Counted from the first letter of the stretch, positions 51,217-60,369 are shown. The stretch: DNA of 64,000 nt from Christiangramia echinicola DSM 19838 (GCF_000423065.1 NZ_KE383973.1:33141-97140), one strand, 5' to 3'. Program-made: numbers and translations. The notes: generated by a model not told the origin, from the sequence alone.

Positions 51217-54200
51217 TTAGAAAATATAACGTAATCCAACCTGGGCCTGCCATCTTGATTGCAAGCTGAAATCATTAGCAAATGTTCTGCTTTGATTGCC
51301 AAATGTATATACAGGAGAATTGTTCTCGTCTACAGTTACGCCAATAGGTTGATCGTTAACCGGGATTTGAATTACTCCCCAATCAGAATTCAATAAGTTT
51401 CCGAAGTTCAGGATATCAAGACTCAACTGAATGGTATTCGTCTTTTCACCAACTTTAAAATTATAATCCTGAAGTATTTTCACATCCCATCTCCCTCTCC
51501 ATGGGCTAAGGATACCATACTTTTCAGCATAATCACCACGATTGTCACTTAGGTATTCATCCTGCTGAATAAACTGCTCGAAAGCCTGTCTCTGCGATTC
51601 CTGCTCTGCAGGCGTACCTGTAAAGGTATATTGCTCAAGTTCAGACTGAGAAGGAATATAAATAAGGTCATTCAAAACAGATCCGTCATTGTTAATGTCT
51701 CCAGAATAAGTATAAGAGAATCTACCACCTTGAGCATACTCGTAGAATGCACCTATAGACGTTCTCCAGCGGTTATCTTTTCCGTAGTTAAATTCTTTGT
51801 TTAATTGACCAACGATTCTGTGTTTATCTCCATATCTAGAAGGTGTACTTACGGCAGCATTTACATTTCCTAAAGCAGGATTTCTGTCATAAGCATCACT
51901 TGAGATCTCAGCATCAAGAGAACTCGCGTCTTCAGATTTCAGGTAGTTGTATGCAATACTCGCGTAAAAATTCTTTTTAAAGCTTTTAGCAAGTTTTACA
52001 GACCAGTTGAAAGAGTATCCAACATCTGTATTGGTAAATACATAAGCGTTGTTTGGACCTCCAAATTCGTTTACCGCTTTATCACTATCTAAATAAACAG
52101 GACGGTTGTCTACTCCATTTAAAGAGCCAGATGGAGTGGAAAGTCCGTAGTTTCTAACCATTTGTGCATTGAGATCTTTAGTATAAATAAGATCTGTTGT
52201 TGCTACAAGACCATTTTCGAATCTGTAATCTGCACCTAAACTGTTTCTCCAAACCTGTGGGAACTTAAAGTCTGGCGCTGTAGTCTGGTAGAAATAGAAA
52301 GCCGGGTTAGCTACCTGGTTCCCAATCCATACAAATGGAAGTCTACCTGTAAATATTCCGGTACCACCACGAATTTGTAATTTGTTATCCCCGAAAGTAT
52401 CCCAGTTAAATCCAAGTCTTGGAGACCAAAGTAGATCGTTGTTAGGAAGTTCTAAACTGTTAAGTTTTACAGGATCGCCATCCTCATTAAAGTAAGTGAT
52501 CTCTGGCTGATAATCACCGTTAGGGAAGGTTCCTCCCGCAAGGCGATCAATATTTTCCTGGATTTTATCTTTAGTATCAAAATATAATGGCTTGTCTACT
52601 CTTAGACCATAAGTAAAAGTGAAGTCATCTGTGATCTTCCATTTATCCTGTGCATAAAATGCTAATTGACCAACCGTTGTTTCGGCTAAAGCCCAGCTGT
52701 CATTCGAGTTATTATTTTCAAATACATTCTGAGCATTATTTAAGGCAGCTGCAATAGTACCATTATTAATAGCTTCCTCAAAAGAACCTCCCGGGCTATT
52801 CGGATCTATTCTTACACTGGTAAAAGCATCAAAGAAAGTACTCACAGGTCCTGTTCCCTGATCAGTATTTCCTGCATAATCATAAGTGCCAAGGTTGAAA
52901 GAGTTATCAAAATCAAATCTTTCAAAACTACCTCCAAAAGTAAAGGTATGATTTCCTGAAACCATGTTAAGGTTGTTAGTTATCTGCAACACGTGTTGTT
53001 CAAGCCTGTTGTTGATAGAAAATGGCTCATGTCCCGCCACGATATAACGAACACCATTTTGTTGAATGTTGATAGGAGGTGCAGGAGCAGAAAAAGGATC
53101 ACGGCTATCATCAAAAAATGTATAACCGGCCTGGAATTTATTCGAAATGTTATTTCCGAAATTAGAATTTAATTCAACCAACCAGGAATCGATCTTGTTA
53201 TTGATCTCATATCCTGAATTTCTAAATTGAAGTGTAGTAAGGTCTGGACCTCTTCTTCCAATTGCTTCAGGGTTTGCCGGAAGATCTCGTGAAGCGTCAA
53301 GAAAGTTATATATAAACGCCAAACGATGCTTCTGGTTTATATTCCAGTCTAGTTTTAAAATACCTTTAGTAGAAGAAGTTTCGTGTGTGTAGCCTTCGTA
53401 AGCTCCGGTTTCATATCCTAATGAAGATAATTGAGAAGAAACATAATCAAGATCTTCAGCAGAAACTCTAGAAACGTTAGAACCGGTTAAACCAGGTCTG
53501 CTAGCAACGAAGTTAGAACCTAGATCTTCACGATCATCTTTCTCGAAGTTAGCGAAAACGAAAAGTTTATCTTTTATAATTGGAGCTCCAATGCTAAAAC
53601 CATACTGAGCCTGTTTAAGGTCTGGTACGATAATATCATCTCCACCAACTTTATCTCCGGTCATATTTTCATCACGGTAGAAACCGTAAACAGTACCTTC
53701 AATTTCGTTAGTACCACTTTTAGTGACCGCGTTAACAGAAGCTCCGGTAAAACCAGCTTGAGTAACATCATAAGGCGCGGTAGAAACCTGGATCTGGTCT
53801 ATTGCGTCAAGAGAAATTGGTTGTGCGTTCGTCTGTCCACCAGGAGTGGCAGCATCTAAGCCAAAAGGGTTATTGAAAATAGATCCATCAAGACTGAAGT
53901 TGTTGAACTGGTCATTTCTCCCTCCAAAAGATCCATTGCTGGAAGCTGTTGGCTCTAATCTGTAGAAATCTGAAGCTGATCTGGAAATAGTTGGGAGGGA
54001 TTTTAATTCTCTTCTTCCAATATTTGTTTCAGCACCAGTACGATCTGAATTGATGATCTGGTTCTTTGATGCGTTAATAACTACAGCATCAAGTTGAGTA
54101 GCATCTGAAACCATTTCAATTTCCACGTTGAAGGTTTGTCCAAGATTCAGCTCTACACCTTCAAGTACTGAAGTTTTAAATCCAACATAACTTACAGATA

Positions 54201-54432
54201 TCTTGTAAGGCCCACCAACTCTAAGATTTAAAAGGTTAAAGCCACCATCAAAATTTGTAACTGCACCGTAAGTAGTTCCTGTTGGGGTGTGAACTGCGGT
54301 AACATTTGCCCCGGGTAGAGGGGTGTTCTCTTCGTAAAAAACGTCTCCGCTAATCTCAGCAGTAGTTACCTGTGCGGTAGCTGAAAGATTTGTTAGTAAT
54401 GCTATTGTAAATAGCAGTAGTAGTCGTTTCAT
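51217..54432 (-). CDS. Oar-like TonB-dependent outer-membrane receptor
   Basis: From the ATG at 54432 this is 1071 residues. A signal peptide (LLLLFTIALLTNLSATAQ) is followed by a carboxypeptidase-regulatory-like domain at about 20-110 (GDVFYEENTPLPGANVTAVH, YKISVSYVGFKT), a plug domain (SLPTISRSASDFYRLEPTAS, LDAIDQIQVSTAPYDVTQAG) and a large beta-barrel ending in WQAQVGLRYIF. The Oar-like plug and size match flavobacterial receptors. The ligand is unknown and no SusD partner is adjacent. The longer start (TTG at 54474) lies inside a -7 promoter box and was rejected. Confidence 0.92.
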   Translation of the reverse strand: MKRLLLLFTIALLTNLSATAQVTTAEISGDVFYEENTPLPGANVTAVHTPTGTTYGAVTNFDGGFNLLNLRVGGPYKISVSYVGFKTSVLEGVELNLGQTFNVEIEMVSDATQLDAVVINASKNQIINSDRTGAETNIGRRELKSLPTISRSASDFYRLEPTASSNGSFGGRNDQFNNFSLDGSIFNNPFGLDAATPGGQTNAQPISLDAIDQIQVSTAPYDVTQAGFTGASVNAVTKSGTNEIEGTVYGFYRDENMTGDKVGGDDIIVPDLKQAQYGFSIGAPIIKDKLFVFANFEKDDREDLGSNFVASRPGLTGSNVSRVSAEDLDYVSSQLSSLGYETGAYEGYTHETSSTKGILKLDWNINQKHRLAFIYNFLDASRDLPANPEAIGRRGPDLTTLQFRNSGYEINNKIDSWLVELNSNFGNNISNKFQAGYTFFDDSRDPFSAPAPPINIQQNGVRYIVAGHEPFSINNRLEQHVLQITNNLNMVSGNHTFTFGGSFERFDFDNSFNLGTYDYAGNTDQGTGPVSTFFDAFTSVRIDPNSPGGSFEEAINNGTIAAALNNAQNVFENNNSNDSWALAETTVGQLAFYAQDKWKITDDFTFTYGLRVDKPLYFDTKDKIQENIDRLAGGTFPNGDYQPEITYFNEDGDPVKLNSLELPNNDLLWSPRLGFNWDTFGDNKLQIRGGTGIFTGRLPFVWIGNQVANPAFYFYQTTAPDFKFPQVWRNSLGADYRFENGLVATTDLIYTKDLNAQMVRNYGLSTPSGSLNGVDNRPVYLDSDKAVNEFGGPNNAYVFTNTDVGYSFNWSVKLAKSFKKNFYASIAYNYLKSEDASSLDAEISSDAYDRNPALGNVNAAVSTPSRYGDKHRIVGQLNKEFNYGKDNRWRTSIGAFYEYAQGGRFSYTYSGDINNDGSVLNDLIYIPSQSELEQYTFTGTPAEQESQRQAFEQFIQQDEYLSDNRGDYAEKYGILSPWRGRWDVKILQDYNFKVGEKTNTIQLSLDILNFGNLLNSDWGVIQIPVNDQPIGVTVDENNSPVYTFGNQSRTFANDFSLQSRWQAQVGLRYIF

Positions 54433-54471
54433 GTTTGTTTTTTGTTGTGTTAAGGAAAATATAAATTTGTG

Positions 54472-54479
54472 CAAAAGTA
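54472..54479 (-). promoter_or_regulatory. -7 element (TACTTTTG, minus strand) of the receptor gene
   Basis: A perfect TAnnTTTG is 39 bases upstream of the receptor ATG at 54432. It encompasses the TTG that would otherwise open a longer frame. Confidence 0.6.
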
Positions 54480-54613
54480 ATGTTTCTTAATTATTTATAA
54501 TATTAATTTTCTGAGTTATTTTGGAGATGAAAATATATCATAATCAACTGTAAACTAGTGAATTGAAATTAAAGTGTTCACAGCTTAATATTGGGAATGA
54601 GTTAATAACCAAG

Positions 54614-54644
54614 AAACCCTGCCTTTAAGAGACGGGGTTTTTTT
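54614..54644. terminator. Possible terminator hairpin
   Basis: AAACCCTG pairs with CGGGGTTT around an internal CCTTTAAGAG segment, then a T-run on the plus strand. No plus-strand gene ends here; the nearest stop is that of the minus-strand orphan at 54670. Assignment is therefore weak. Confidence 0.35.
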
Positions 54645-54669
54645 ACAGAAGGGATATATAATTATTAGT

Positions 54670-55008
54670 TTAAATAGTACTATTAAAAAGTCGGTCTTTA
54701 CGTTTAGCGATTCTGGTGTTAAGCAAAGATTGTGGAATATTGCTTTCATCCATTCCTAACTGTTTCATGTGATCTATAATATTAGACTTAACACAGTCTT
54801 CTAACTTTCCAATTTTTATACGATAACATGATTTTCGAACATATATCTTATCAACATTAAAAATTTTAGAAGTTATATCAAGATCAATTAAATTCCCATT
54901 CATCCGGCTAGAGAGATAATAATTGAATTTTATATTATGTATATTTTTAAGAGAATTTGAATCCTTTGTTGGAATATAAATATCTGCTCCCAGTTTTTTA
55001 AAGTTCAT
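54670..55008 (-). CDS. Hypothetical protein, unrecognised
   Basis: This 112-residue basic protein has no signal peptide or membrane segment. Visible segments are FKKLGADIYIPTKDS, FNYYLSSRMNGNLIDLDIT and a Lys/Arg-rich tail (LLNTRIAKRKDRLF). I do not recognise a family. It stands alone between the receptor gene and the divergent DUF2461 gene, with 191 bases on its 5' side. Amino-acid composition looks protein-like, but a non-coding chance frame cannot be excluded. Confidence 0.5.
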   Translation of the reverse strand: MNFKKLGADIYIPTKDSNSLKNIHNIKFNYYLSSRMNGNLIDLDITSKIFNVDKIYVRKSCYRIKIGKLEDCVKSNIIDHMKQLGMDESNIPQSLLNTRIAKRKDRLFNSTI

Positions 55009-55199
55009 CTTGATATGGTTTTTTGGTTAACTACATCAATTTAATCGAAAATGATCTTATCTATTAACTATATCGGGTTTATAATGGATTCAAATGACTG
55101 AATGTCAAACACCTGTATTTTGTTATTCGTTACTAGACCGAGATAAAAGTTTAGTGTTCTTAAGTTTCACCTCTAGTTTAATATCTTTAAAAGAAAAAA

Positions 55200-55853
55200 A
55201 TGAGCTTTTCAGAATTATTTGAATTCCTTCACGCACTCAATCGCCATAATAATAAGGAATGGATGGATGAGCATAGAAAACTTTACCATGAGGTTCGGGA
55301 TTTTTATATTGAATGGTTAAACGAGTTGGATATTAAACTTGCGAAAATAGACCCCGAATATGTGCCAACTACGGGTAAGCAGGCAATTAACAGGATCAAT
55401 AATAATTTATTGTTCCATCCCAATAAACCTGTTTATAAAGATCATTTTGGTGCCGGATTAGATAAGGAGAAAGGCAAAGGAGATTTTTATATACATATAG
55501 GTATTAATGAATGTTTTGTAGCCGGCGGTTTTTACAGGCCACGAAAAGAACTATTGGATAGTATTAGAGCTGCTATAGATTATAATGGAGAAGAATTCCT
55601 GAAAATATTGAATAAAAAATCATTTCGAGATACCTTTGGTGCACTGATCGAGGAAGAGAAATTAAAGACATCTCCAAAAGGATATGATAATGATCATAGA
55701 TATATAGAACTCTTGAGAAATAAAACCTTTGCTGTGACACATGACTTAACCAAACAGCAGATCTTAAGAGATGATTTTCAGGAACACTTAGTAAAAGTTT
55801 ATAAAGAGATGTTGCCTTTTAGAAACTATCTAAACCATGCAGTCACTGTTTAA
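55200..55853 (+). CDS. DUF2461 family protein
   Basis: This 217-residue protein has the DUF2461 features: ELFEFLHALNRHNNKEWMDE, INRINNNLLFHPNKPVYKDH, GDFYIHIGINECFVAGGFYR and PKGYDNDHRYIELLRNKTFA. The biochemical role is unknown. The apt gene starts 11 bases after its stop, so the two are probably co-transcribed. A TATCTTTA box just before the ATG resembles a -7 element. Confidence 0.9.
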   Translation: MSFSELFEFLHALNRHNNKEWMDEHRKLYHEVRDFYIEWLNELDIKLAKIDPEYVPTTGKQAINRINNNLLFHPNKPVYKDHFGAGLDKEKGKGDFYIHIGINECFVAGGFYRPRKELLDSIRAAIDYNGEEFLKILNKKSFRDTFGALIEEEKLKTSPKGYDNDHRYIELLRNKTFAVTHDLTKQQILRDDFQEHLVKVYKEMLPFRNYLNHAVTV

Positions 55854-55864
55854 AGCACATATAT

Positions 55865-56380
55865 ATGAATTTAGAACCCTACGTTAGAAATATTATAGAT
55901 TTCCCCAAAAAAGGGATTAGTTATAAGGATATTACGCCGCTTCTTTTAGATCCGGAAGCGATGAGAATGGCCGTAAGATTATTTATGCAGAATTTGCCTC
56001 ATACCAACATAGATAAAGTTGTAGGTATAGAATCCCGAGGATTTTTTTTTGCAACGCTTCTGGCTGAAAAATTGAATGCCGGTTTTATACCTGTTCGAAA
56101 ACCTGGGAAATTGCCACATAGAACACATACAAAAACCTATGATCTGGAATATGGTAGTGATACTTTAGAAATTCATGAAGATGCGATAAAAAAAGGTGAA
56201 AGAATCCTATTACATGATGATGTACTGGCCACAGGTGGAACGGCTGCAGCTGCCTGTAAGTTAATTGAAAAGTGTGGGGGAGAGATCGTTCAATGCAATT
56301 TCCTGGTGGAGCTGGAATTCCTAAATGGGATTGAAAAGATCTCAGATTACAATGTTTCCTCTTTGATCAAATACTCTTAG
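55865..56380 (+). CDS. apt: Adenine phosphoribosyltransferase
   Basis: Apt (171 residues) salvages adenine to AMP using PRPP. The family segments are IDFPKKGISYKDITPLLLDP, VVGIESRGFFFATLLAEKLN, FIPVRKPGKLP and the PRPP loop LLHDDVLATGGTAAAACKLI. Length is typical. Its last bases overlap the convergent 50-residue gene by 4 bases. Confidence 0.96.
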   Translation: MNLEPYVRNIIDFPKKGISYKDITPLLLDPEAMRMAVRLFMQNLPHTNIDKVVGIESRGFFFATLLAEKLNAGFIPVRKPGKLPHRTHTKTYDLEYGSDTLEIHEDAIKKGERILLHDDVLATGGTAAAACKLIEKCGGEIVQCNFLVELEFLNGIEKISDYNVSSLIKYS

Positions 56381-56529
56381 TCCAGGGAATTTTTCGTGAC
56401 CCAGAGTTTCCACCCAATAATAGCCATTTGAACTTTACTGGCCTTTTGCAGGTCTAATCCCTTTTTGGAATAACTAGGCAATATTTTTTGGTTTAGTTTA
56501 GCTAAAGCTTTAAAGATTTGCTTTTTCAT
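56377..56529 (-). CDS. Small conserved basic protein, 50 residues
   Basis: The frame runs from an ATG at 56529 to a TAA at 56377 and encodes a lysine-rich protein: MKKQIFKALAKLNQKILPSY, then SKKGLDLQKASKVQMAIIGW and KLWVTKNSLD. It was below the usual length cut-off. I recall small flavobacterial proteins of this form (LAKLNKxILPS, GLDLxKATKxQMAIIGW), sometimes labelled SsrA-binding; that label is unsupported. The function is unknown. It overlaps the apt stop by 4 bases on the opposite strand. Confidence 0.75.
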   Translation of the reverse strand: MKKQIFKALAKLNQKILPSYSKKGLDLQKASKVQMAIIGWKLWVTKNSLD

Positions 56530-56589
56530 ATTGGCTGGTTTGAAACCAAATATATCAAAATATTAGAGTTCAGTTTGTTAGAAAAATAC

Positions 56590-56613
56590 AAAAGCCGCAT
56601 CACTGCGGCTTTT
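56590..56613 (-). terminator. Rho-independent terminator after the M56 gene
   Basis: Arms AAAAGCCGC and GCGGCTTTT enclose ATCACT; read on the minus strand, U-rich sequence follows. It lies 19 bases beyond the M56 stop. Confidence 0.85.
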
Positions 56614-56631
56614 ATTTATTTTATAAGGTAA

Positions 56632-58752
56632 TTAGAAAGTCCTTATAAAGATTCCTTTCTTTTCTGAAAATCCAATGCTGATCTTCGGAATTCCGTTGGT
56701 ATCATCCCAGTTTGCGGAAGCTTTTTGATCACCATTTTCAACTGAAACTTCGATTTTTATTATTTCATTATTTGAATTTCTTTGAATACCTGAAAATTGC
56801 ACTTTAGTACCCGTAGATTCCATGATATTTTCTTTAAGCGATTCTAAATCAGAATCGGAAAAATCTTTATTAACCCCGAATACTACAGCTTCAGGTTTTT
56901 TATTTGTGACTTTATATCCGGACGCTTTTGTGTGAAGTTCGATGACCCCATTTTTTCCTTTCTTACCATATTTCTCAATTGCCTTATCACCTTTAAGTAC
57001 GTTGATGGCAGCTATCTCTTCGGGTTTGATGGAATTAACAATAAAATCTTCTCCCATAACCTCATCATCAACCACATATAGCGGTGTGTTATCCTGTGTC
57101 TTGACAACTACTTTATTAGAATCCTTTTGAATCCATACGGCTTGAGAATTATTTTTTGACCTGGTCTTCCATTCTATTACCCTGGCACTATTTGCTGAAG
57201 ATGGACCTATAGAGCGAACTTTCACTTTTGGGGAATTTGTAAAAACTCTAGAGTTAGAACCACCCATTATTTGATAATCACTTTTAGGTGAAAAAGCATT
57301 TGATGTGTTGATGTATTTAAATTTACCCGATACATTGTTCGATCGCAATTGATGAGGCTGAATATAGGCTTCATTAGAATTTTTAGAAGACCTTATTTCG
57401 ATTATAGAAGGTTTTCCATTATCTCCTACAGAAAGAAATTTTCCACTAAAATCATTAGATAGCTCCTGGGCCTCTTTCAATTTTTTGTCAAAATTCTTTA
57501 TGATGGTTCCATTCGGGATAATAACGGCACCATTCTCTCCTTTATTTCCATATCTTTTTATGGCTTCAGAAGCCGGAATAAAATTCAATCTTGAATTTAA
57601 AGCAATATATTTATTTTCCAGTCTGGAAGATTTGTACTCCTTATTATTTATTACATAAAGAGGATCTGCACCGATCATCATTTCCGGATTTCTTTTTTTA
57701 CTATTGTCAATTTCAATAATGTGGACCTTTTTTGGTTCCTCACCGGCAATTATTTCTATAACTTCGTCGGTTTCCTGATGTTCTTCGATCTCAATTTCCT
57801 TTTCTTCTTCAAATTCTTCCTGAATTTCAATTATTTCTGTTTCTTCAGCTAGCTCGGTAGTTTCTTCGGTTGCTTCCTGTGGAACAATTTGAGCTTCAGT
57901 CTTTACATTAAATAGAAGCATGAAAGCAAGGAGTAGGGGCATTACAAGGCTTAACTTCCATGCAGGGCTTTGGGTTGATGATTTTTTGTTTAACATAAGA
58001 ATTCGTTTTTTGATAAATGATTGATAAAAATGATTAGTAAGTGCCGGTCTTAGATCGGCGATAGAAACTTTTACCAGCGCATGCTGATATTCTTTGATTT
58101 CGGCCTTGTTATTTACCGTTTCCCTATCGGCAATAAATTCCAGGTTTTGCTCCACAGATCTTTTATAAAGCCACGCAAAAGGGTTGAACCAGAAAAAACA
58201 ACTAATAAGATTTACTAGTATGATATCTACAGAATGAAACTGCCTGGCATGTACTTTTTCATGTTCCAGAATGAGATCCAGATCCTTTTGAGAATGCTTA
58301 GCTGGATTATAAACTATATAATGGAAAAACGAGAATGGAAGCTGGTTGGTAGAAAACTCCAGGAATTTTAATCCGGCATGTTTATTAGTATTATTATAAA
58401 GTAATATTTTTAAGACAGAACCAAGTTGAAGACATAATCTAAAGATGAAAAAACCTGTGATGACGATATAAGTCATGCCTGCAATAGACCACCAGTCTGT
58501 AGGTGTGTGCATTGGAACTGCCGTACTTTCAGTAGGTGTGGTGAAAAAATCGAAAGGGACCCGGTTGGCTTCTATATATACCTTTTTCGTAAAATATATT
58601 AAGGGTAGAAAGATAGAGGCAAATAAACCGGAGATCAAAAATTTTCTGTTTAATTGAAAAGTAGTTTCTCTTTTAAGCAAGAATAAATAACTCAGGTAAA
58701 ATATGCCCAGAAGGGCAGAGGCTTTAAGTATGTAGACCAAAAAACTTTCCAT
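56632..58752 (-). CDS. M56 (BlaR1-like) membrane metallopeptidase with plug-like tail repeats
   Basis: This 706-residue protein has four membrane helices in the first 300 residues and the zinc motif in LILEHEKVHARQ (about residue 165), followed by FFWFNPFAWLYKRSVEQNLE, the M56 hallmark. After the last helix comes a highly acidic linker (EETTELAEETEIIEIQEE). The periplasmic part holds at least two TonB-plug-like motifs: AIKRYGNKGENGAVIIPNG and AIEKYGKKGKNGVIELHTK, preceded by PLYVVDDEVMG. There is no beta-lactam sensor domain, so the signal is unknown. It overlaps the blaI-like stop by one base. Confidence 0.92.
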   Translation of the reverse strand: MESFLVYILKASALLGIFYLSYLFLLKRETTFQLNRKFLISGLFASIFLPLIYFTKKVYIEANRVPFDFFTTPTESTAVPMHTPTDWWSIAGMTYIVITGFFIFRLCLQLGSVLKILLYNNTNKHAGLKFLEFSTNQLPFSFFHYIVYNPAKHSQKDLDLILEHEKVHARQFHSVDIILVNLISCFFWFNPFAWLYKRSVEQNLEFIADRETVNNKAEIKEYQHALVKVSIADLRPALTNHFYQSFIKKRILMLNKKSSTQSPAWKLSLVMPLLLAFMLLFNVKTEAQIVPQEATEETTELAEETEIIEIQEEFEEEKEIEIEEHQETDEVIEIIAGEEPKKVHIIEIDNSKKRNPEMMIGADPLYVINNKEYKSSRLENKYIALNSRLNFIPASEAIKRYGNKGENGAVIIPNGTIIKNFDKKLKEAQELSNDFSGKFLSVGDNGKPSIIEIRSSKNSNEAYIQPHQLRSNNVSGKFKYINTSNAFSPKSDYQIMGGSNSRVFTNSPKVKVRSIGPSSANSARVIEWKTRSKNNSQAVWIQKDSNKVVVKTQDNTPLYVVDDEVMGEDFIVNSIKPEEIAAINVLKGDKAIEKYGKKGKNGVIELHTKASGYKVTNKKPEAVVFGVNKDFSDSDLESLKENIMESTGTKVQFSGIQRNSNNEIIKIEVSVENGDQKASANWDDTNGIPKISIGFSEKKGIFIRTF

Positions 58753-59114
58753 TATTTCTCCTCGTTTTCGATAATATCCAGGATCTCTCTAAGTTCCTTC
58801 GCGCTTATCTTTTCCTCTTTAGCAAAATAGGACACCACATTCTTAAAGGAATTATCAAAGAATCTTTTAGTGGCCATATTCATGAACTGCTTCCTGTATT
58901 TCTCTTTTGAAACAATTGGGAAATACTGATGGGTTTTTCCAAATGCTTTGTGAGATACATATCCTTTTTCTTCCAGTTTTCTAATAATTGTAGAAACAGT
59001 ATTATAATGAAGCTTTTGATCTTTTATCGCTGGCATTACCTCCTTCACAAAAGCTTTTTCGAGTTCCCAAAGAACTCTCATGATCTCCTCTTCTTTATTG
59101 GTAAGTTTCTCCAT
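58752..59114 (-). CDS. BlaI/MecI-family transcriptional repressor
   Basis: This 120-residue winged-helix protein has KLTNKEEEIMRVLWELEKAF, LHYNTVSTIIRKLEEKGYVS and HKAFGKTHQYFPIVSKEKYR. It is normally a dimeric repressor cleaved or released when the partner M56 protease is activated. The two genes share one base (58752). An inverted repeat over the promoter at 59144-59176 is the likely operator, implying autoregulation. Confidence 0.93.
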   Translation of the reverse strand: MEKLTNKEEEIMRVLWELEKAFVKEVMPAIKDQKLHYNTVSTIIRKLEEKGYVSHKAFGKTHQYFPIVSKEKYRKQFMNMATKRFFDNSFKNVVSYFAKEEKISAKELREILDIIENEEK

Positions 59115-59143
59115 AGAAAATTAACTTTCATATTAGTTGATTT

Positions 59144-59176
59144 CAAATATAACGAAAAAAATAGTTAGTTAACTAT
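59144..59176 (-). promoter_or_regulatory. BlaI-type promoter with overlapping operator
   Basis: On the minus strand a perfect -7 TATATTTG (59144-59151) lies 30 bases before the repressor ATG. The inverted repeat ATAGTTA-GT-TAACTAT (59161-59176) covers where the -33 element should be. The 7-bp perfect arms match the size of BlaI/MecI operators, though the sequence differs from TACA/TGTA types. Autorepression is inferred. Confidence 0.6.
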
Positions 59177-59243
59177 AAAAGTAGTTGTTTTTATTCTGTC
59201 TTCTATTTGAGGCATTTCTTATATCTTCGCCAAAAATTGTTTT

Positions 59244-60188
59244 ATGAGCATTGTTTACTTACTTGTTGGCTTTGTTTTACTTGTAATAGGAGGAGAGTTT
59301 TTGGTAAGATCTTCCGTGGCTCTTTCTCTTAAGCTCAATATTTCCAGAATGGTTATTGGGCTTACGGTGGTCTCTTTTGCTACTTCGGCTCCAGAGTTAT
59401 TAGTGAGCCTTCAGGCAGCCATTGATGGTTTTTCAGATATATCTCTGGGAAATGTTATTGGTTCTAATATTGCTAATATCGGCTTAGTGTTAGGTTTAAC
59501 TGCTATGATCTCTCCTTTGATGGTAGATCGTGATTTTTACAGGATCAACTGGCCGGTAATGATGGTTTTTTCAATTGTGCTATACTTCTTCCTTTTGAGT
59601 GATAATACCTTAACCAGGATAGAAGGAGGAGCATTGCTATTAGGTTTAGTAGGATATCTCTTTCTGCTCATCAAACGTTCAAGAAGAAAAGATAAGGTTG
59701 TAGTTGAAGAAGTAGATGAATCTCTAAGAGATGTTCGAGGTTTTAAAATGAGTCTCTGGCTATTAATCGGAATATTTGCACTATGGGGTGGTTCAGAACT
59801 TTTAGTAATGGGAGCTGTAGATCTTGCTACGCAGTTAGGAATTAGCGAAAGAGTGGTTTCGGTTACTGTAATTGCTATAGGGACCAGTGTTCCTGAACTT
59901 GCAGCATCACTTATTGCGGCAATAAAACAGGAGAAAGCAATTTCGCTGGGTAACCTTATAGGGTCCAATATTTTTAATATTGCTTCCGTATTAGGGCTTA
60001 CGGCTTTGATAAAGCCAATCGTAGTTGGGTCTTCCCAGATTTTGAGCAACGATATGTTCTGGATGCTAGGTATCGCATTTATCCTGCTGCCAATGCTTCT
60101 TATACCAAAATATTCTGAAATGGGTCGTAAAGAGGGATTTGTATTACTTATTGGATATTCCGTATTTATTTTACTGGCGTTTATATAA
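59244..60188 (+). CDS. YrbG-type calcium/sodium antiporter
   Basis: This 314-residue membrane protein has about ten helices in two inverted halves. The alpha repeats are VSFATSAPELLVSLQAA with GNVIGSNIANIGLVLGLTA, and IAIGTSVPELAASLIAA with GNLIGSNIFNIASVLGLTA. The conserved acidic and Asn residues for cation binding are present in both halves. It exchanges Na+ for Ca2+ or related cations across the inner membrane. A TATCTTCG box at the upstream edge resembles a -7 element. It diverges from blaI. Confidence 0.93.
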   Translation: MSIVYLLVGFVLLVIGGEFLVRSSVALSLKLNISRMVIGLTVVSFATSAPELLVSLQAAIDGFSDISLGNVIGSNIANIGLVLGLTAMISPLMVDRDFYRINWPVMMVFSIVLYFFLLSDNTLTRIEGGALLLGLVGYLFLLIKRSRRKDKVVVEEVDESLRDVRGFKMSLWLLIGIFALWGGSELLVMGAVDLATQLGISERVVSVTVIAIGTSVPELAASLIAAIKQEKAISLGNLIGSNIFNIASVLGLTALIKPIVVGSSQILSNDMFWMLGIAFILLPMLLIPKYSEMGRKEGFVLLIGYSVFILLAFI

Positions 60189-60338
60189 AAGACCACCCTA
60201 TACCGATCGCTTTTTTTTCTTTTCCAGGTATAGTATAATTATGTGTTCACAGGAACTGGAGTATACTCAATAGATTTAATAATCCTTGCGGTATACTTAT
60301 AAGGATCTGCCTAGAACCTGTTTTATCCTATTATCCAG

Positions 60339-60369
60339 CCATCTATTAAGCCCTTTTCGATATAGATGG
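60339..60369. repeat. Hairpin-forming inverted repeat
   Basis: CCATCTAT (60339-60346) and ATAGATGG (60362-60369) are perfect 8-base arms with a 15-base spacer. There is no T-run, so it is not an obvious terminator of the antiporter gene 150 bases upstream. Confidence 0.65.

Noticed and set aside
56632-59114. Beta-lactam resistance sensor system
   Set aside because: The gene pair is BlaI/BlaR1-like, but the protease lacks a penicillin-binding sensor domain and no beta-lactamase is nearby.
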